Shown here: positions 15,338 through 23,348 of the stretch, in pieces | Position numbering within the stretch: the first letter of the stretch is position 1 | Layout: every line of letters begins with the position of its first letter | Assembly (NCBI GenBank): GCA_012517905.1 | Contig: JAAYUE010000073.1 | Location: forward strand, 1 to 40,881 | Length of the DNA stretch: 40,881 nucleotides | Reading direction: 5' to 3' | DNA from: Clostridiales bacterium | GTDB taxonomy: Bacteria; Bacillota; Clostridia; Christensenellales; CAG-138 | Notes under the pieces: model-generated | Databases searched by the model: none | What the model was told of the DNA's origin: nothing | Seen by the model: the letters and a program-made list of their open reading frames with translations, nothing else | Program-made: the position numbers and the translations under genes

Positions 15338-15733
15338 ATGCCGAGGCCCAGAAAATGGCGCAGGGTCTGCAGCATGCCGGACAACAGCCGCTTCGGCCCG
15401 CTGGACGATGCGGACGCGGTGCGCGGCGTGGTCGCCATGACCGTGGACGAATATGAAACCATCCGGCTGATCGATCTGGACGGCACCTCGCAGGAGGAAT
15501 GCGCGGCGCAGATGAACGTCTCCCGCTCCACGGTGCAGGCCATCTACGACGCGGCGCGCAGAAAGCTCGCGCAGTCGATCGTAGAGGGCGCAATCCTGCA
15601 GATCGGCGGCGGCGAATACCGCCTCTGCGACGGCACGTCCGGCCACTGCGGCGGCCGGGGCTGCCATCGGCGGCGCTTCGGGCACGAGGGCGTCGAGCCG
15701 ATTCCGGAGGAGGTCCCCCCGCCGAAGGAATGA
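15338..15733 (+). CDS. DUF134 family DNA-binding protein
   Basis: A 131-residue protein of the DUF134/UPF0251 family. It begins MPRPRKWRRV and has the family's VDEYETIRLIDLDGTSQEEC followed by a sigma-70 region 4-like helix-turn-helix, MNVSRSTVQAIYDAARRKLA (about 55-80). The C-terminal third is Cys/His/Gly-rich (CDGTSGHCGGRGCHRRRFGH) and could bind a metal or cluster. AAAGGAG precedes the ATG. It is the likely regulator of its own operon. Confidence 0.88.
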   Translation: MPRPRKWRRVCSMPDNSRFGPLDDADAVRGVVAMTVDEYETIRLIDLDGTSQEECAAQMNVSRSTVQAIYDAARRKLAQSIVEGAILQIGGGEYRLCDGTSGHCGGRGCHRRRFGHEGVEPIPEEVPPPKE

Positions 15734-15766
15734 TCTGTCCGGACGGCGAAATCCTCCCCCACAAAT

Positions 15767-15814
15767 ATCAAAGCCATCAATAATCAAAGCCATCAATAAT
15801 CAAAGTCATCAACA
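15767..15814 (+). repeat. Three tandem 16-bp repeats
   Basis: ATCAAAGCCATCAATA occurs at 15767-15782 and 15783-15798, and a diverged third copy, ATCAAAGTCATCAACA, at 15799-15814. The array fills the gap between the DUF134 and NifX-like genes and ends 19 bases before the next ATG. Similar words (AATCAAAATCAACATA) appear again before the second NifX-like gene at about 17920. Confidence 0.9.
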
Positions 15815-15832
15815 TCAATATGGAGAATCCAA

Positions 15833-16201
15833 ATGAAAATCGCAATTCCGGTCAACGAACAATCGATGGAGTCCGAGGTGTGTCCGTCGTTCGGGCGCGC
15901 GCCGTATTTCCTCTTTTACAACAGCGTGACAAAAGAAGCCTACTATCTGGACAACGCGGCGGTCGCCAGTCAGGGCGGCGCGGGGATCCGCGCCGCGCAG
16001 GTGATCGCCGACCACGGCGTCAAGTCGCTGATCACGCCGCGCTGCGGCGAAAACGCGTCGGAGGTGCTGGGTAAGGCGGAGGTGTTCGTCTATCGTTCCA
16101 TTCCAGGCACGGCGCGGCAGAATATCGACGCGCATCTGAACAACGAACTCCCGCTGCTCAGCGACTTTCACCCCGGGTTTCACGGGCATGCGGCAAAGTA
16201 A
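15833..16201 (+). CDS. NifX/NafY-type dinitrogenase cofactor-binding domain protein (first copy)
   Basis: A 122-residue single-domain protein of the NifB/NifX cofactor-binding group (MTH1175-like): MKIAIPVNEQSMESEVCPSF, then a GGAGIRAAQVIADHGVKSLI core. Such proteins in non-diazotrophs are thought to carry Fe-S or Fe-Mo type clusters. There are no nitrogenase genes here. GGAGA precedes the ATG. Its 3' end overlaps the next gene by 14 bases. Confidence 0.88.
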   Translation: MKIAIPVNEQSMESEVCPSFGRAPYFLFYNSVTKEAYYLDNAAVASQGGAGIRAAQVIADHGVKSLITPRCGENASEVLGKAEVFVYRSIPGTARQNIDAHLNNELPLLSDFHPGFHGHAAK

Positions 16202-17069
16202 CCCCACCATCGCCGTGCTCAGCGGCAAAGGCGGCACGGGTAAGACGCTGGTCTCGGTCAATCTCGCCGCGGCGGCGCAGGATGCGGTTTATGTGGACTG
16301 CGACGTTGAGGAACCGAACGGACACCTGTTTTTCAAGCCGCTCCCGCGCGAAGAAGAGACCGTCTCGCTCGCTGTCCCGCTCGTGGACGAGGCCCGCTGC
16401 ATCGGCTGCCGCGCATGCGTGGACTTCTGCCGGTTCAACGCGCTCGCGTTCATCAAAAATCGCCCGGTCGTCTTTCCCTCGGTCTGCCACGCCTGCGGCG
16501 GATGCGCGCTGGTCTGCCCCGGCGGCGCAATCGGCGAGACCGAGCGACCCATCGGCACGGTCGGTTATGGTGTTTCGGACGGCGTTCGAGTTCACACCGG
16601 CATGCTCCGTCCGGGCGAGGCTTCCGGCGTGCCGCTGATCCGGCGGCTGCTGAAAAACAGCGCGGAGGAATCCCGCCCGCTACGTCTGATCGACTGTCCG
16701 CCCGGCAGCGCATGCGCGGTGATGGAAAGCGTTCAAGCCGCGGACTACTGCGTGCTCGTCGCGGAACCGACCGTCTACGGCGCGCATAACCTCGCCATGG
16801 TGCACGAGCTGGCGGCGCTGATGCATAAGCCGATCGGCGTCGTGCTCAACAAGTGCGCCGACGGGGAGAATCCGTCCGAGGCATACTGCGCGGCGCACGC
16901 GCTGCCCGTCGTCGGGCGCATCGATTTCGACGAAACGCTCGGCGCGCTCGCTTCCGACGGAAAGATCGCCGCAAGGGAATCCGAACGATACCGCGCGCGC
17001 TTCTCGTCGCTGCTGCAGTCCGTTTTGAAGGAGGCGCGCCATGAAGCAGCTGTTGATCCTCAGCGGTAA
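16188..17069 (+). CDS. MinD/Mrp-type ATPase with inserted ferredoxin domain (first copy)
   Basis: A 293-residue P-loop ATPase of the CooC/MinD/Mrp group. The deviant Walker A is GKGGTGKT at about 15-22. Residues about 67-120 are an inserted two-[4Fe-4S] ferredoxin with CIGCRACVDFC and CHACGGCALVCP; the first cluster's usual proline is replaced by Arg. Walker B is LRLIDCPPG. Such proteins are taken to load or move metal clusters in an ATP-dependent way. Its start overlaps the NifX-like gene and its end overlaps the next ATPase by 29 bases, so the set is one tightly coupled operon. Confidence 0.9.
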   Translation: MRQSNPTIAVLSGKGGTGKTLVSVNLAAAAQDAVYVDCDVEEPNGHLFFKPLPREEETVSLAVPLVDEARCIGCRACVDFCRFNALAFIKNRPVVFPSVCHACGGCALVCPGGAIGETERPIGTVGYGVSDGVRVHTGMLRPGEASGVPLIRRLLKNSAEESRPLRLIDCPPGSACAVMESVQAADYCVLVAEPTVYGAHNLAMVHELAALMHKPIGVVLNKCADGENPSEAYCAAHALPVVGRIDFDETLGALASDGKIAARESERYRARFSSLLQSVLKEARHEAAVDPQR

Positions 17070-17955
17070 GGGCGGCACCGGAAAGACCACCGTCGCCTGC
17101 GCGTTCATCCGCCTGGCAAAGGTCCGGGCGTATGCGGACTGCGACATCGACGCGCCGAATGTGCACCTGACCCTCGCCCCGACCGCCGCCCCGTCTGTCG
17201 AGACGTTTTACGGCATGCCGAAGGCGAGGATCGATCCCGATCGCTGCACCGCCTGCGGGCTGTGCCGGGAACGCTGCCGCTTTGCGGCGATCCATTCGGG
17301 CGAGCGATCCTGCTTTGTCGATCCGTTCGCGTGCGAAGGCTGCGGGGTGTGCGCTTTCGTCTGCCCGGCCGGCGCCGTCTCCCTGGAGCCGGACGCCGCG
17401 GGCGAGCTGCGGCTGTATGCCGGCGAAACGAGTGCGTTTTCAACCGCGCAGCTGAAGATGGGCGGCGGCACGTCCGGCAAGCTGGTGACGCAGGTCAAGC
17501 GCCGGCTGAACGAGGCCGCGCCAAAGGACATTCCGCTGGCGATTCTGGACGGTTCGCCGGGCATCGGCTGCCCCGTCATTGCGTCGCTCAGCGGCGCGAG
17601 CATGGCGCTGATCGTCACCGAACCTTCCGTCTCCGGCGTCAGCGACATGGAGCGCATCGTGCAGGCGGCCGCGTCGTTTCAAACGCCGCTCTGCGTCTGC
17701 GTCAACAAAGCGGACACGAATCCCGTGATTACGAAGCAAATCGAACAATATTGCAGCGAGCGGGTGCTCCCGTTTCTCGGGACGATTCCGTTCGACCCGG
17801 CGGCGGTACGCGCGGTCAACCGCGGACTCACCGTCGTCGACGAGGACTGCCCGTCCGGCAAAGCCGTGCGGGAGATCTATCAAAAAACGATTCGACTGCT
17901 GGGACTCGATGAACCGGTAAATCAAAATCAACATAACGGAGGACAACACGTATGA
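17041..17955 (+). CDS. MinD/Mrp-type ATPase with inserted ferredoxin domain (second copy)
   Basis: A 304-residue paralogue of the preceding gene. It has the deviant Walker A GKGGTGKTT (about 9-17), an inserted ferredoxin (CTACGLCRERC and CEGCGVCAFVCP) and Walker B LAILDGSPG. AAGGAGG precedes the ATG within the end of the first copy. The two ATPases differ enough to be old paralogues and may act as a heterodimer, since these proteins work as dimers sandwiching ATP; this is inference. Confidence 0.9.
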   Translation: MKQLLILSGKGGTGKTTVACAFIRLAKVRAYADCDIDAPNVHLTLAPTAAPSVETFYGMPKARIDPDRCTACGLCRERCRFAAIHSGERSCFVDPFACEGCGVCAFVCPAGAVSLEPDAAGELRLYAGETSAFSTAQLKMGGGTSGKLVTQVKRRLNEAAPKDIPLAILDGSPGIGCPVIASLSGASMALIVTEPSVSGVSDMERIVQAAASFQTPLCVCVNKADTNPVITKQIEQYCSERVLPFLGTIPFDPAAVRAVNRGLTVVDEDCPSGKAVREIYQKTIRLLGLDEPVNQNQHNGGQHV

Positions 17956-18308
17956 AAATCGCCGTAGCAAGCGAAGGCAACCAGGTAACCGGCCATTTCG
18001 GCCATTGCGACCAGTTTATGATCTTTGACGCGGAAAACGAACAGATCGTTCGGCAGGAGGCCGTTCCCAATCCCGGACACAAGCCGGGATTTCTGCCGAA
18101 TTTCCTCGCCGACCGCGGGGTGAACGTCATCATCAGCGGCGGCATGGGCGGCGGCGCGGTGGAAATCTTCAACGAACGCGGCGTCGAGGTGATCACCGGC
18201 GCATCCGGCGACGCGCGCGCGGCAGCGGAGCAGTATCTTGCGGGCAATCTGGCGTCCACCGGTTCCGTTTGCCACGAACATGCGCACCATGACGAGTGCG
18301 GTGACTGA
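17952..18308 (+). CDS. NifX/NafY-type cofactor-binding protein (second copy)
   Basis: A 118-residue protein: MKIAVASEGNQVTGHFGHCD, then IISGGMGGGAVEIFNERGVE. It is the same domain as the first NifX-like gene but has the GHFGHC form of the motif and a metal-binding-looking tail, CHEHAHHDEC. The ATG overlaps the preceding stop as ATGA. A strong terminator closes the operon. Confidence 0.9.
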   Translation: MKIAVASEGNQVTGHFGHCDQFMIFDAENEQIVRQEAVPNPGHKPGFLPNFLADRGVNVIISGGMGGGAVEIFNERGVEVITGASGDARAAAEQYLAGNLASTGSVCHEHAHHDECGD

Positions 18309-18318
18309 TTTAAAAAAG

Positions 18319-18344
18319 CCGTCCGTTGAATCGGACGGTTTTTT
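18319..18344 (+). terminator. Terminator of the NifX-MinD operon
   Basis: CCGTCCG at 18319-18325 pairs with CGGACGG at 18332-18338, followed by TTTTTT. Confidence 0.9.
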
Positions 18345-18375
18345 ACGCGCAAGGTATTGCTAGGCGCGTTTGTGT

Positions 18376-18493
18376 TTGATACGATTGATTTGATCGATCG
18401 TCGTTCTGCGCAAAACAGCCTGCAATCGTTTCTGTTGATACGATTGATTCGATCGATCGCCGTTTTGCGCGAAACAGCCTGTAATCGTTTTCT
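18376..18493 (+). repeat. Two imperfect 59-bp tandem repeats
   Basis: The unit starting TTGATACGATTGATTTGATC (18376-18434) is repeated at 18435-18493 with a few substitutions. Each copy holds CGATTGATTYGATCGATCG, an imperfect palindrome, and AAACAGCCTG. The array fills the space upstream of the rubredoxin operon and may be its regulatory region. Confidence 0.85.
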
Positions 18494-18534
18494 TTGATTG
18501 GTTTTTTGTGAATTCTGCCTAAGGAGGTTTATCG

Positions 18535-19209
18535 ATGGCAAAATACGTCTGTACCATCTGCGGTTACGTCTACGACGAGTCCGCAGGCAGCCCGGATCAG
18601 GGCATCGCGCCGGGCACGCTTTGGAGCGATCTGCCGGACGACTGGTGTTGCCCGCTCTGCGGCGCGCCGAAGTCGGCGTTCGAGGCGCAGTCGCCGCCCG
18701 AACCGGCACCCGCCCCCACGAAGCCCGCGCGCGCCGAGGCGGAGGGCGAGCTGCGCGAGCTGTCCTATGGCGAACTCGCCGCGCTCTGCTCCAACCTCTC
18801 CAAAGGCTGCGAAAAGCAGTATCTGCAGGAGGAAGCAGGGTTATTTGCACAGCTCGCCGCGTATTACGAAAGCCGCAGGCCAAAAGCCGAGGCGCGCGAC
18901 ACTAGAGACCTGCTCTCGCTGGTCGACGAGGACCTCAAGAGCGCGTACCCCGCCGCAAAAGAGACCGCCTCGTCAAACGCGGACCGCGGCGCGCTGCGCG
19001 CGCTCGTCTGGAGTGAAAAGGTCTCGCGCATTCTCTCCTCTCTGCTCGGCAAGTTCGAGCGGATGGGCGGCGCAATGCTGGAAGGCACCAACGTGTTCGT
19101 CTGCGAAATCTGCGGGTTTGTCTACGTTGGCGACGAGCCGCCGGAGATATGCCCGATCTGCAAGGTGCCGAGCATGAAGATTCAAAAGATTGCAAAGGAG
19201 GCGGTTTGA
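18535..19209 (+). CDS. Protein with two rubredoxin-type iron sites around a helical middle
   Basis: A 224-residue protein. Residues 1-50 are a full rubredoxin (CTICGYVYD and CPLCGAPK). A Pro/Ala linker follows, then a helical middle (about 75-175) without the E-x2-H diiron motifs of rubrerythrin. The last 40 residues form a second, shorter rubredoxin-like site (CEICGFVY and [14 protein letters not shown]), as at the C-terminus of rubrerythrins. The likely role is cytoplasmic electron transfer in oxygen or peroxide defence. AAGGAGG lies seven bases before the ATG. It is the first gene of a redox operon with a ferredoxin and a half-ferritin. Confidence 0.9.
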   Translation: MAKYVCTICGYVYDESAGSPDQGIAPGTLWSDLPDDWCCPLCGAPKSAFEAQSPPEPAPAPTKPARAEAEGELRELSYGELAALCSNLSKGCEKQYLQEEAGLFAQLAAYYESRRPKAEARDTRDLLSLVDEDLKSAYPAAKETASSNADRGALRALVWSEKVSRILSSLLGKFERMGGAMLEGTNVFVCEICGFVYVGDEPPEICPICKVPSMKIQKIAKEAV

Positions 19210-19691
19210 TGCACGCGGTTCGTAATATTCGGCTCTGCACGAAGGATTGCCTCTGCCTCTATGTCTGCCCGACGGGTGCGACGGACACGGAGACAGGCCA
19301 GATCGACCCGAAAAAATGCCTCAGCGGCTGCCGCGTCTGCGTGGACGCCTGCCCGTCCCATGCGATCTCGCTCGTGCCGGAAATCTATCCGCCCCAGCAG
19401 GAGAAAACAAGCGCGGTCGTCTCGGCGATGCGCGCGCTTTCCGCGAGCAAAGCGGAGCAGGAGCGGCTCTTTGCCGCGCTGGAGCAGGCGGCGCCCTCCC
19501 CCGAAGCCAAGCAGTTCGCCAGGGCGATGCGGCTCTCCAACCGCCTGATGGCGGAGGACCTGCTGCGCGAGGCGGGCTACCTGTTGCCGCAGAGCAAGCA
19601 CGCAAGGGAACTGCTCGCGCGCGAGCTCAACGCGCCGCAGGACGCGGACTTTCCCAAAGACGCCGTCAAGCGGCTGCTGGAGCTGCTCTGA
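19209..19691 (+). CDS. 4Fe-4S ferredoxin domain protein with helical C-terminus
   Basis: A 160-residue protein; its ATG overlaps the preceding TGA (TGATG). Residues about 10-55 hold cysteine groups CTKDCLCLYVCPTGA and CLSGCRVCVDACPSHAI, enough for two clusters although the spacing of the first is not standard (C-x3-C-x-C-x3-C). Residues 60-160 are helical (LSASKAEQERLFAALEQAAP and following). AAGGAGG precedes the start. It probably passes electrons to or from the rubredoxin protein encoded before it. Confidence 0.88.
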   Translation: MHAVRNIRLCTKDCLCLYVCPTGATDTETGQIDPKKCLSGCRVCVDACPSHAISLVPEIYPPQQEKTSAVVSAMRALSASKAEQERLFAALEQAAPSPEAKQFARAMRLSNRLMAEDLLREAGYLLPQSKHARELLARELNAPQDADFPKDAVKRLLELL

Positions 19692-19746
19692 AGGGCGCGG
19701 TAAAAAGCGTCCGGATATCATCATAACCTGAGAGGAGACCCTGAAC

Positions 19747-20049
19747 ATGCCTGAATTTGCATCCCCGTTCTCCGGCCTGAAGCAGGACCGGAAACTGACC
19801 CATGCGGAGCTCGTCCGCGCCATACGCTTTATGGTCGCCGCCGAATACGAGGCGATTCAGCTCTATATGCAGCTCGCCGAATCGACCGACAACGAGCTGG
19901 CCATCGACGTGCTCAAGGACATCGCGGACGAAGAGCGTGTCCATGCGGGCGAGTTTCTCCGCCTGCTGCAGGAACTCGCGCCGGACGAAGAGAAGTTCTA
20001 TCAGGAAGGCGCGGAAGAGGTCGAAGAGGAACTGGGCAAATCGAACTAG
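19747..20049 (+). CDS. Half-ferritin / encapsulated-ferritin-like protein
   Basis: A 100-residue, two-helix ferritin-like protein. The metal ligands are visible as E in AAEYEAIQLYMQL and the E-x2-H of DEERVHAGEFL. A single domain of this size must dimerise to make a four-helix diiron site, as in encapsulated ferritins. The acidic tail (EEVEEEL) is typical. No encapsulin shell gene is in the window. Expected role: iron oxidation or storage and oxidative stress defence. GAGAGGAG precedes the ATG. Confidence 0.82.
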   Translation: MPEFASPFSGLKQDRKLTHAELVRAIRFMVAAEYEAIQLYMQLAESTDNELAIDVLKDIADEERVHAGEFLRLLQELAPDEEKFYQEGAEEVEEELGKSN

Positions 20050-20088
20050 CGCGCGACGCGCCATGCCTTCACAATTCTGTAACACCGC

Positions 20089-20119
20089 AAAAAAATCGCC
20101 GCTGTGCGGCGATTTTTTT
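20089..20119. terminator. Terminator of the redox operon
   Basis: AAAAAAATCGCCGC at 20089-20102 pairs with GCGGCGATTTTTTT at 20106-20119 around a TGT loop. It is U-rich on both strands. Confidence 0.92.
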
Positions 20120-20164
20120 CGACAGCGTTCTTCAAATCGTTCCTCAAATCGTTTCAAACGAGCA

Positions 20165-20194
20165 TTGTACTCCCGCCCGGTGTTGGTGTAGAAT
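20165..20194 (+). promoter_or_regulatory. Promoter of the acyltransferase gene
   Basis: TTGTAC at 20165-20170 and TAGAAT at 20189-20194 with an 18-base spacer. Short direct repeats of CAAATCGTT lie just upstream (20133-20157). Confidence 0.6.
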
Positions 20195-20253
20195 TTGAAT
20201 TGCGTCATACCCGCGGAAACTAACCCGCCCGGCGGCAGCGAAAGGAACTCTGG

Positions 20254-21324
20254 ATGGAACAGCTGACGAAAAAGAGATTCATCGACACCCGGAGCATGTA
20301 CATCTCGGACACATTTTCGATGCGGCAGAGCCTGATGGGGTTCGCCGCGCTCTGGATCTATCTCTATCACGTCTGGATTCCCATACTGGGCGGCGTCCCG
20401 GTGCTTGGTCAGCTGGAAACCACGCTGAAATACGTCGGCTTTTCCGGCGTGGATATCTTCTTTTTCCTCTCCGGCGGCGGGCTTGTGTTTTCGATGAGCA
20501 GCCGCAGCGTCTGGGGTTTTTACAAACGGCGGCTGGAACGCATCCTGATTCCGTTTTTGGTCGCGGGCATCGGGTTTGCAATCGTGCGGCAGTGGAACGT
20601 TCTGACCTTTTTGTCGTATATATCCGGCTATCGCTTTTATACAAAAACGATCTATGGTTTTTTGTGGTATGTGCCCGCCATTTTGACGCTGTACCTGTTT
20701 TTCCCGTTATACTATCGCTTTTTCTCGCGCAGCAAACGCAAGACCGTGTTTACGGCGGCGGTGCTCGCCGTCTGGCTGACGGCGTCCATCCTGCTGAAAA
20801 ACACCATGCGGGAGGATCTCTACGGCTTTACAAACCGAATTCCGATCTTTCTTTTAGGCGTTTTGTGCGGCGAGAAGATGAAAGAGAAAAGCGACCGGCT
20901 GCCCGCCTGTACGCCAGCGTTGATAATGGGAATTCTGGCGCTTGGCGTCGTATTGAGCTATCTGACCAACGTCCTGAAAGTGGAGATTCTCTTCCCCGCC
21001 TCAAACGCATGCTTTCCCAACATTCTGATCACGCTGGGCATCGTGTTCCTCACGCCCTGGCTGAAAAAGAACGTCGTTAAGCGCGAACTGCCGGTTCTTT
21101 CGAAATTCCTGCGGTTTTTCGGCGCGATGAGTCTGGAGTTTTACTGTCTGCAGGAATTGCTCCTTCGCGTATACGGCGACCTGTTTGGATTCCACAATGC
21201 CGTTTGGGACAATCTCCTGCTCTTTCTTTTCATCTCCGCGCTGAGCTACGCGCTGAAACTGCTGTCCGATCTGCTGTTAAGCGCGATAAAATCCGTCGGT
21301 TCCAGGCCGCGGCGCGCGGGTTGA
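20254..21324 (+). CDS. Acyltransferase family 3 membrane protein (OafA/WecH type)
   Basis: A 356-residue integral membrane protein with about ten hydrophobic segments. The first segment carries SLMGFAALWIYLYHVWIP, where the His in the first transmembrane helix is the conserved catalytic-region His of acyltransferase-3 proteins. FSGVDIFFFLSGG is the second family signature. These O-acetylate or otherwise acylate surface sugars. AAAGGA precedes the ATG. The neighbouring polysaccharide deacetylase fits cell-envelope modification. Confidence 0.87.
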   Translation: MEQLTKKRFIDTRSMYISDTFSMRQSLMGFAALWIYLYHVWIPILGGVPVLGQLETTLKYVGFSGVDIFFFLSGGGLVFSMSSRSVWGFYKRRLERILIPFLVAGIGFAIVRQWNVLTFLSYISGYRFYTKTIYGFLWYVPAILTLYLFFPLYYRFFSRSKRKTVFTAAVLAVWLTASILLKNTMREDLYGFTNRIPIFLLGVLCGEKMKEKSDRLPACTPALIMGILALGVVLSYLTNVLKVEILFPASNACFPNILITLGIVFLTPWLKKNVVKRELPVLSKFLRFFGAMSLEFYCLQELLLRVYGDLFGFHNAVWDNLLLFLFISALSYALKLLSDLLLSAIKSVGSRPRRAG

Positions 21325-21418
21325 ATTGCTTTCCACATGGAGATGCGCCGGCCGGCGGGATGGGATCGGTCTCTCGCGGCAGCAACGGCGGTTTCGATCG
21401 CTCGCGGCCGGTGCGGAA

Positions 21419-21447
21419 TTGACAAGGAATATCGGTTGTGATACAGT
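21419..21447 (+). promoter_or_regulatory. Promoter of the polysaccharide deacetylase gene
   Basis: TTGACA at 21419-21424 and TACAGT at 21442-21447 with a 17-base spacer, 38 bases upstream of the ATG. Confidence 0.7.
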
Positions 21448-21484
21448 TCAAAATCATACATCGTAATCGTTCAGGGTGCTAACT

Positions 21485-22438
21485 ATGGATTACAAACGGA
21501 TGACGATTCTCCTGATCGCGCTGTTGCTCATCGGCAGCGTGTTTTCCTGCAGCCCGCGCGTGCATCCGGCACCCCAGGCAACCACCCCCGCGGCAACGCT
21601 GGCGCCCGCAAGCCCGATCGTAATGCAGTTCGTCACGCCCGTGCCGACGCCGACCATGTCGCCTTCTCCGACGCCCTCGCCGGAACCGACGGGACGCGCG
21701 CTGCGCGCATGGCAGTTGCAGCAAGAGGAGCGCGCAACCCTGCTGGCGCACCCGCCCGAAAACGGGGATATCGAGGCGACGCTGACATCCCTCAAGATCG
21801 ATCCGGATAAAAAGCTGATCGCGCTGACGTTTGACGACGGCCCGAGCAATCAGAACACCAACCGCATTCTGGACGTGCTGGAACAATACAACGCGCGCGC
21901 GACGTTCTTCATCATCGGAAAACGCATCCAAAATCACGAGGAGGTCATCGCCCGCGCCATCTCGCTCAACTGCGAAATCGGCAGCCACACCTGGGGACAC
22001 AGCGACTTCACCAAATATCCGAAGTCCGCGCTGATCGACAGTCTGGAAAAGGTGGACGAGGCGATGATGACGAACTTCGGCTATAAAATGACGCTCTTCC
22101 GCCCGCCATACGCGGCGATCAACAAGGACGTCGAGGCCGCGTCCGCACAGATGGGGTATACGATGGTTCTCTGGTCCGGCAGTTCGCACGACTGGAGCAT
22201 CAAGGACGTAGACAAAATCTATAAAAACTGCTTCCACTGCGCCGCGGACGGCGCGATCGTGCTCTTCCACGATATCTATCCCTTCACGGCGGACGCCATA
22301 GAGCGCATCGTCCCCGAGTTGATCAACGAAGGATATCAGCTCGTCACCGTGTCGGAACTGATCGCCATGGACGAAAACTCGCTCAAGCCAGACGCCCGTT
22401 ACGGCGGCTGGGCGGATTCCGTATCCGTCGAGTATTGA
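21485..22438 (+). CDS. Polysaccharide deacetylase (CE4/NodB domain) lipoprotein
   Basis: A 317-residue surface lipoprotein. The signal peptide ends in GSVFSC, a lipobox with Cys at about residue 26; a Pro/Thr-rich linker follows. The NodB domain (about 115-300) has TFDDGPS (catalytic Asp and metal Asp), GSHTWGHSDF with the two metal His, RPPYAAI, and the late FHD. The expected reaction is removal of N-acetyl groups from peptidoglycan or another surface polymer. All key residues are present. GTG 21476 is an alternative start, but the ATG begins the typical signal peptide. Confidence 0.92.
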   Translation: MDYKRMTILLIALLLIGSVFSCSPRVHPAPQATTPAATLAPASPIVMQFVTPVPTPTMSPSPTPSPEPTGRALRAWQLQQEERATLLAHPPENGDIEATLTSLKIDPDKKLIALTFDDGPSNQNTNRILDVLEQYNARATFFIIGKRIQNHEEVIARAISLNCEIGSHTWGHSDFTKYPKSALIDSLEKVDEAMMTNFGYKMTLFRPPYAAINKDVEAASAQMGYTMVLWSGSSHDWSIKDVDKIYKNCFHCAADGAIVLFHDIYPFTADAIERIVPELINEGYQLVTVSELIAMDENSLKPDARYGGWADSVSVEY

Positions 22439-22479
22439 TTCGTTCGCTTGATCTTATCGAACCGGCTTTGTTCAAAACC

Positions 22480-22506
22480 GCCTGCTTCGGCAGGCTCTTT
22501 TTTTGT
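22480..22506 (+). terminator. Terminator of the deacetylase gene
   Basis: GCCTGC at 22480-22485 and GCAGGC at 22490-22495 around a TTCG tetraloop, followed by a long T tract. Confidence 0.92.
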
Positions 22507-22549
22507 CCGGATTTGCAGCGCCGCACACCGCCGCGGCGGTCCGCGCGAG

Positions 22550-22578
22550 TTTACAATCGTTCCCGCTGCTGATATAAT
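22550..22578 (+). promoter_or_regulatory. Promoter of the broken LRR lipoprotein gene
   Basis: TTTACA at 22550-22555 and a perfect TATAAT at 22573-22578 with a 17-base spacer. Transcription should start near 22585, so the ATG at 22584 cannot be the start codon of the gene that follows. Confidence 0.8.
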
Positions 22579-22679
22579 GAGCCATGCTCGGTCGCCCAGA
22601 TTTGCGCTCTTTCAGGCGCGCCGTATCTAGGCGGCTGTCGCTTGCAATACGGAGTAAGGCACTGAGCAGGGAATGTGTT

Positions 22680-23257
22680 TTGCATCGGTTTTCTTTTTTC
22701 AACCGAATCGTCAAACCGGCTGTTTTTGCGTTTTGCCCGACGACGGCCGCGCTCTGCGCCGCCTGCGCGGCGGGCAGCGGTTTTGCGCCGGTTCCAACCG
22801 CCGCCCCGATCGCTCTGGATTTGCGCGACAGCGGGCCGAGCGATATTACGGATCTGATGCAGCAGACGCAGCTGGAGACGCTGGATCCGCGCGGCAATTC
22901 GATTTCCATCGAGGATTTCTCCGCGCTGGCGAGCCAGCCCATCTGCAGATGATGTACAACTACGTGGAGGGCCTCTCGCCGATTGCCGGCTGTACGAATC
23001 TGAGGTTTCTCAACGTCAGCAACAACAACCTCACCGGGATGGACACGCTGCTGAATTTGAAGCGCCTCGAGCGGCTCTGGATGAACTGCAGCGGCCTGAG
23101 CAACGAGCAGATCGCCGCGGTCATAGCGGCTCAGCCGGGCTCGATGATCAAGGCCTCGCAAACCAATCCGGAATATGCCATGAGCCTCTGGTACAAGGGC
23201 AACGAAGGGTACGTCACCGTTCAAGAGCTCTATGGCCTGCGCGCAAAGTTTCAGTGA
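22680..23257 (+). pseudogene. Leucine-rich repeat lipoprotein, frameshifted
   Basis: Two overlapping frames make one protein. The first frame, probably from TTG 22680 after AGGGA, gives a signal peptide with lipobox LCAAC and the first LRR units (LDLRDSGPSDITDLM, LETLDPRGNSISIEDF), then hits TGA at 22950-22952. The second frame continues the repeats without a gap (NLRFLNVSNNNLTGMDTLLN, LKRLERLWMNC) to 23257. Inserting one base near 22940 (giving QPHLQMMYNY) restores the frame. It is either a real pseudogene or a sequencing error. The function would be surface binding. Confidence 0.75.
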
Positions 23258-23348
23258 TCCGCTGTGCTGGAAACCGCTCGACTTGCTCGAAAGTTAAAAA
23301 TTTCATTATTTATACCATAAAAAATCGCACTGTCATTCGGGAGATGGT

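Noticed and set aside
15767..18493. CRISPR array made of the 16-bp or 59-bp repeats
   Set aside because: The repeats are head-to-tail without unique spacers, too few, and there are no cas genes.
19747..20049. Encapsulin cargo system
   Set aside because: The half-ferritin fits as cargo, but no encapsulin shell gene is present in the window.
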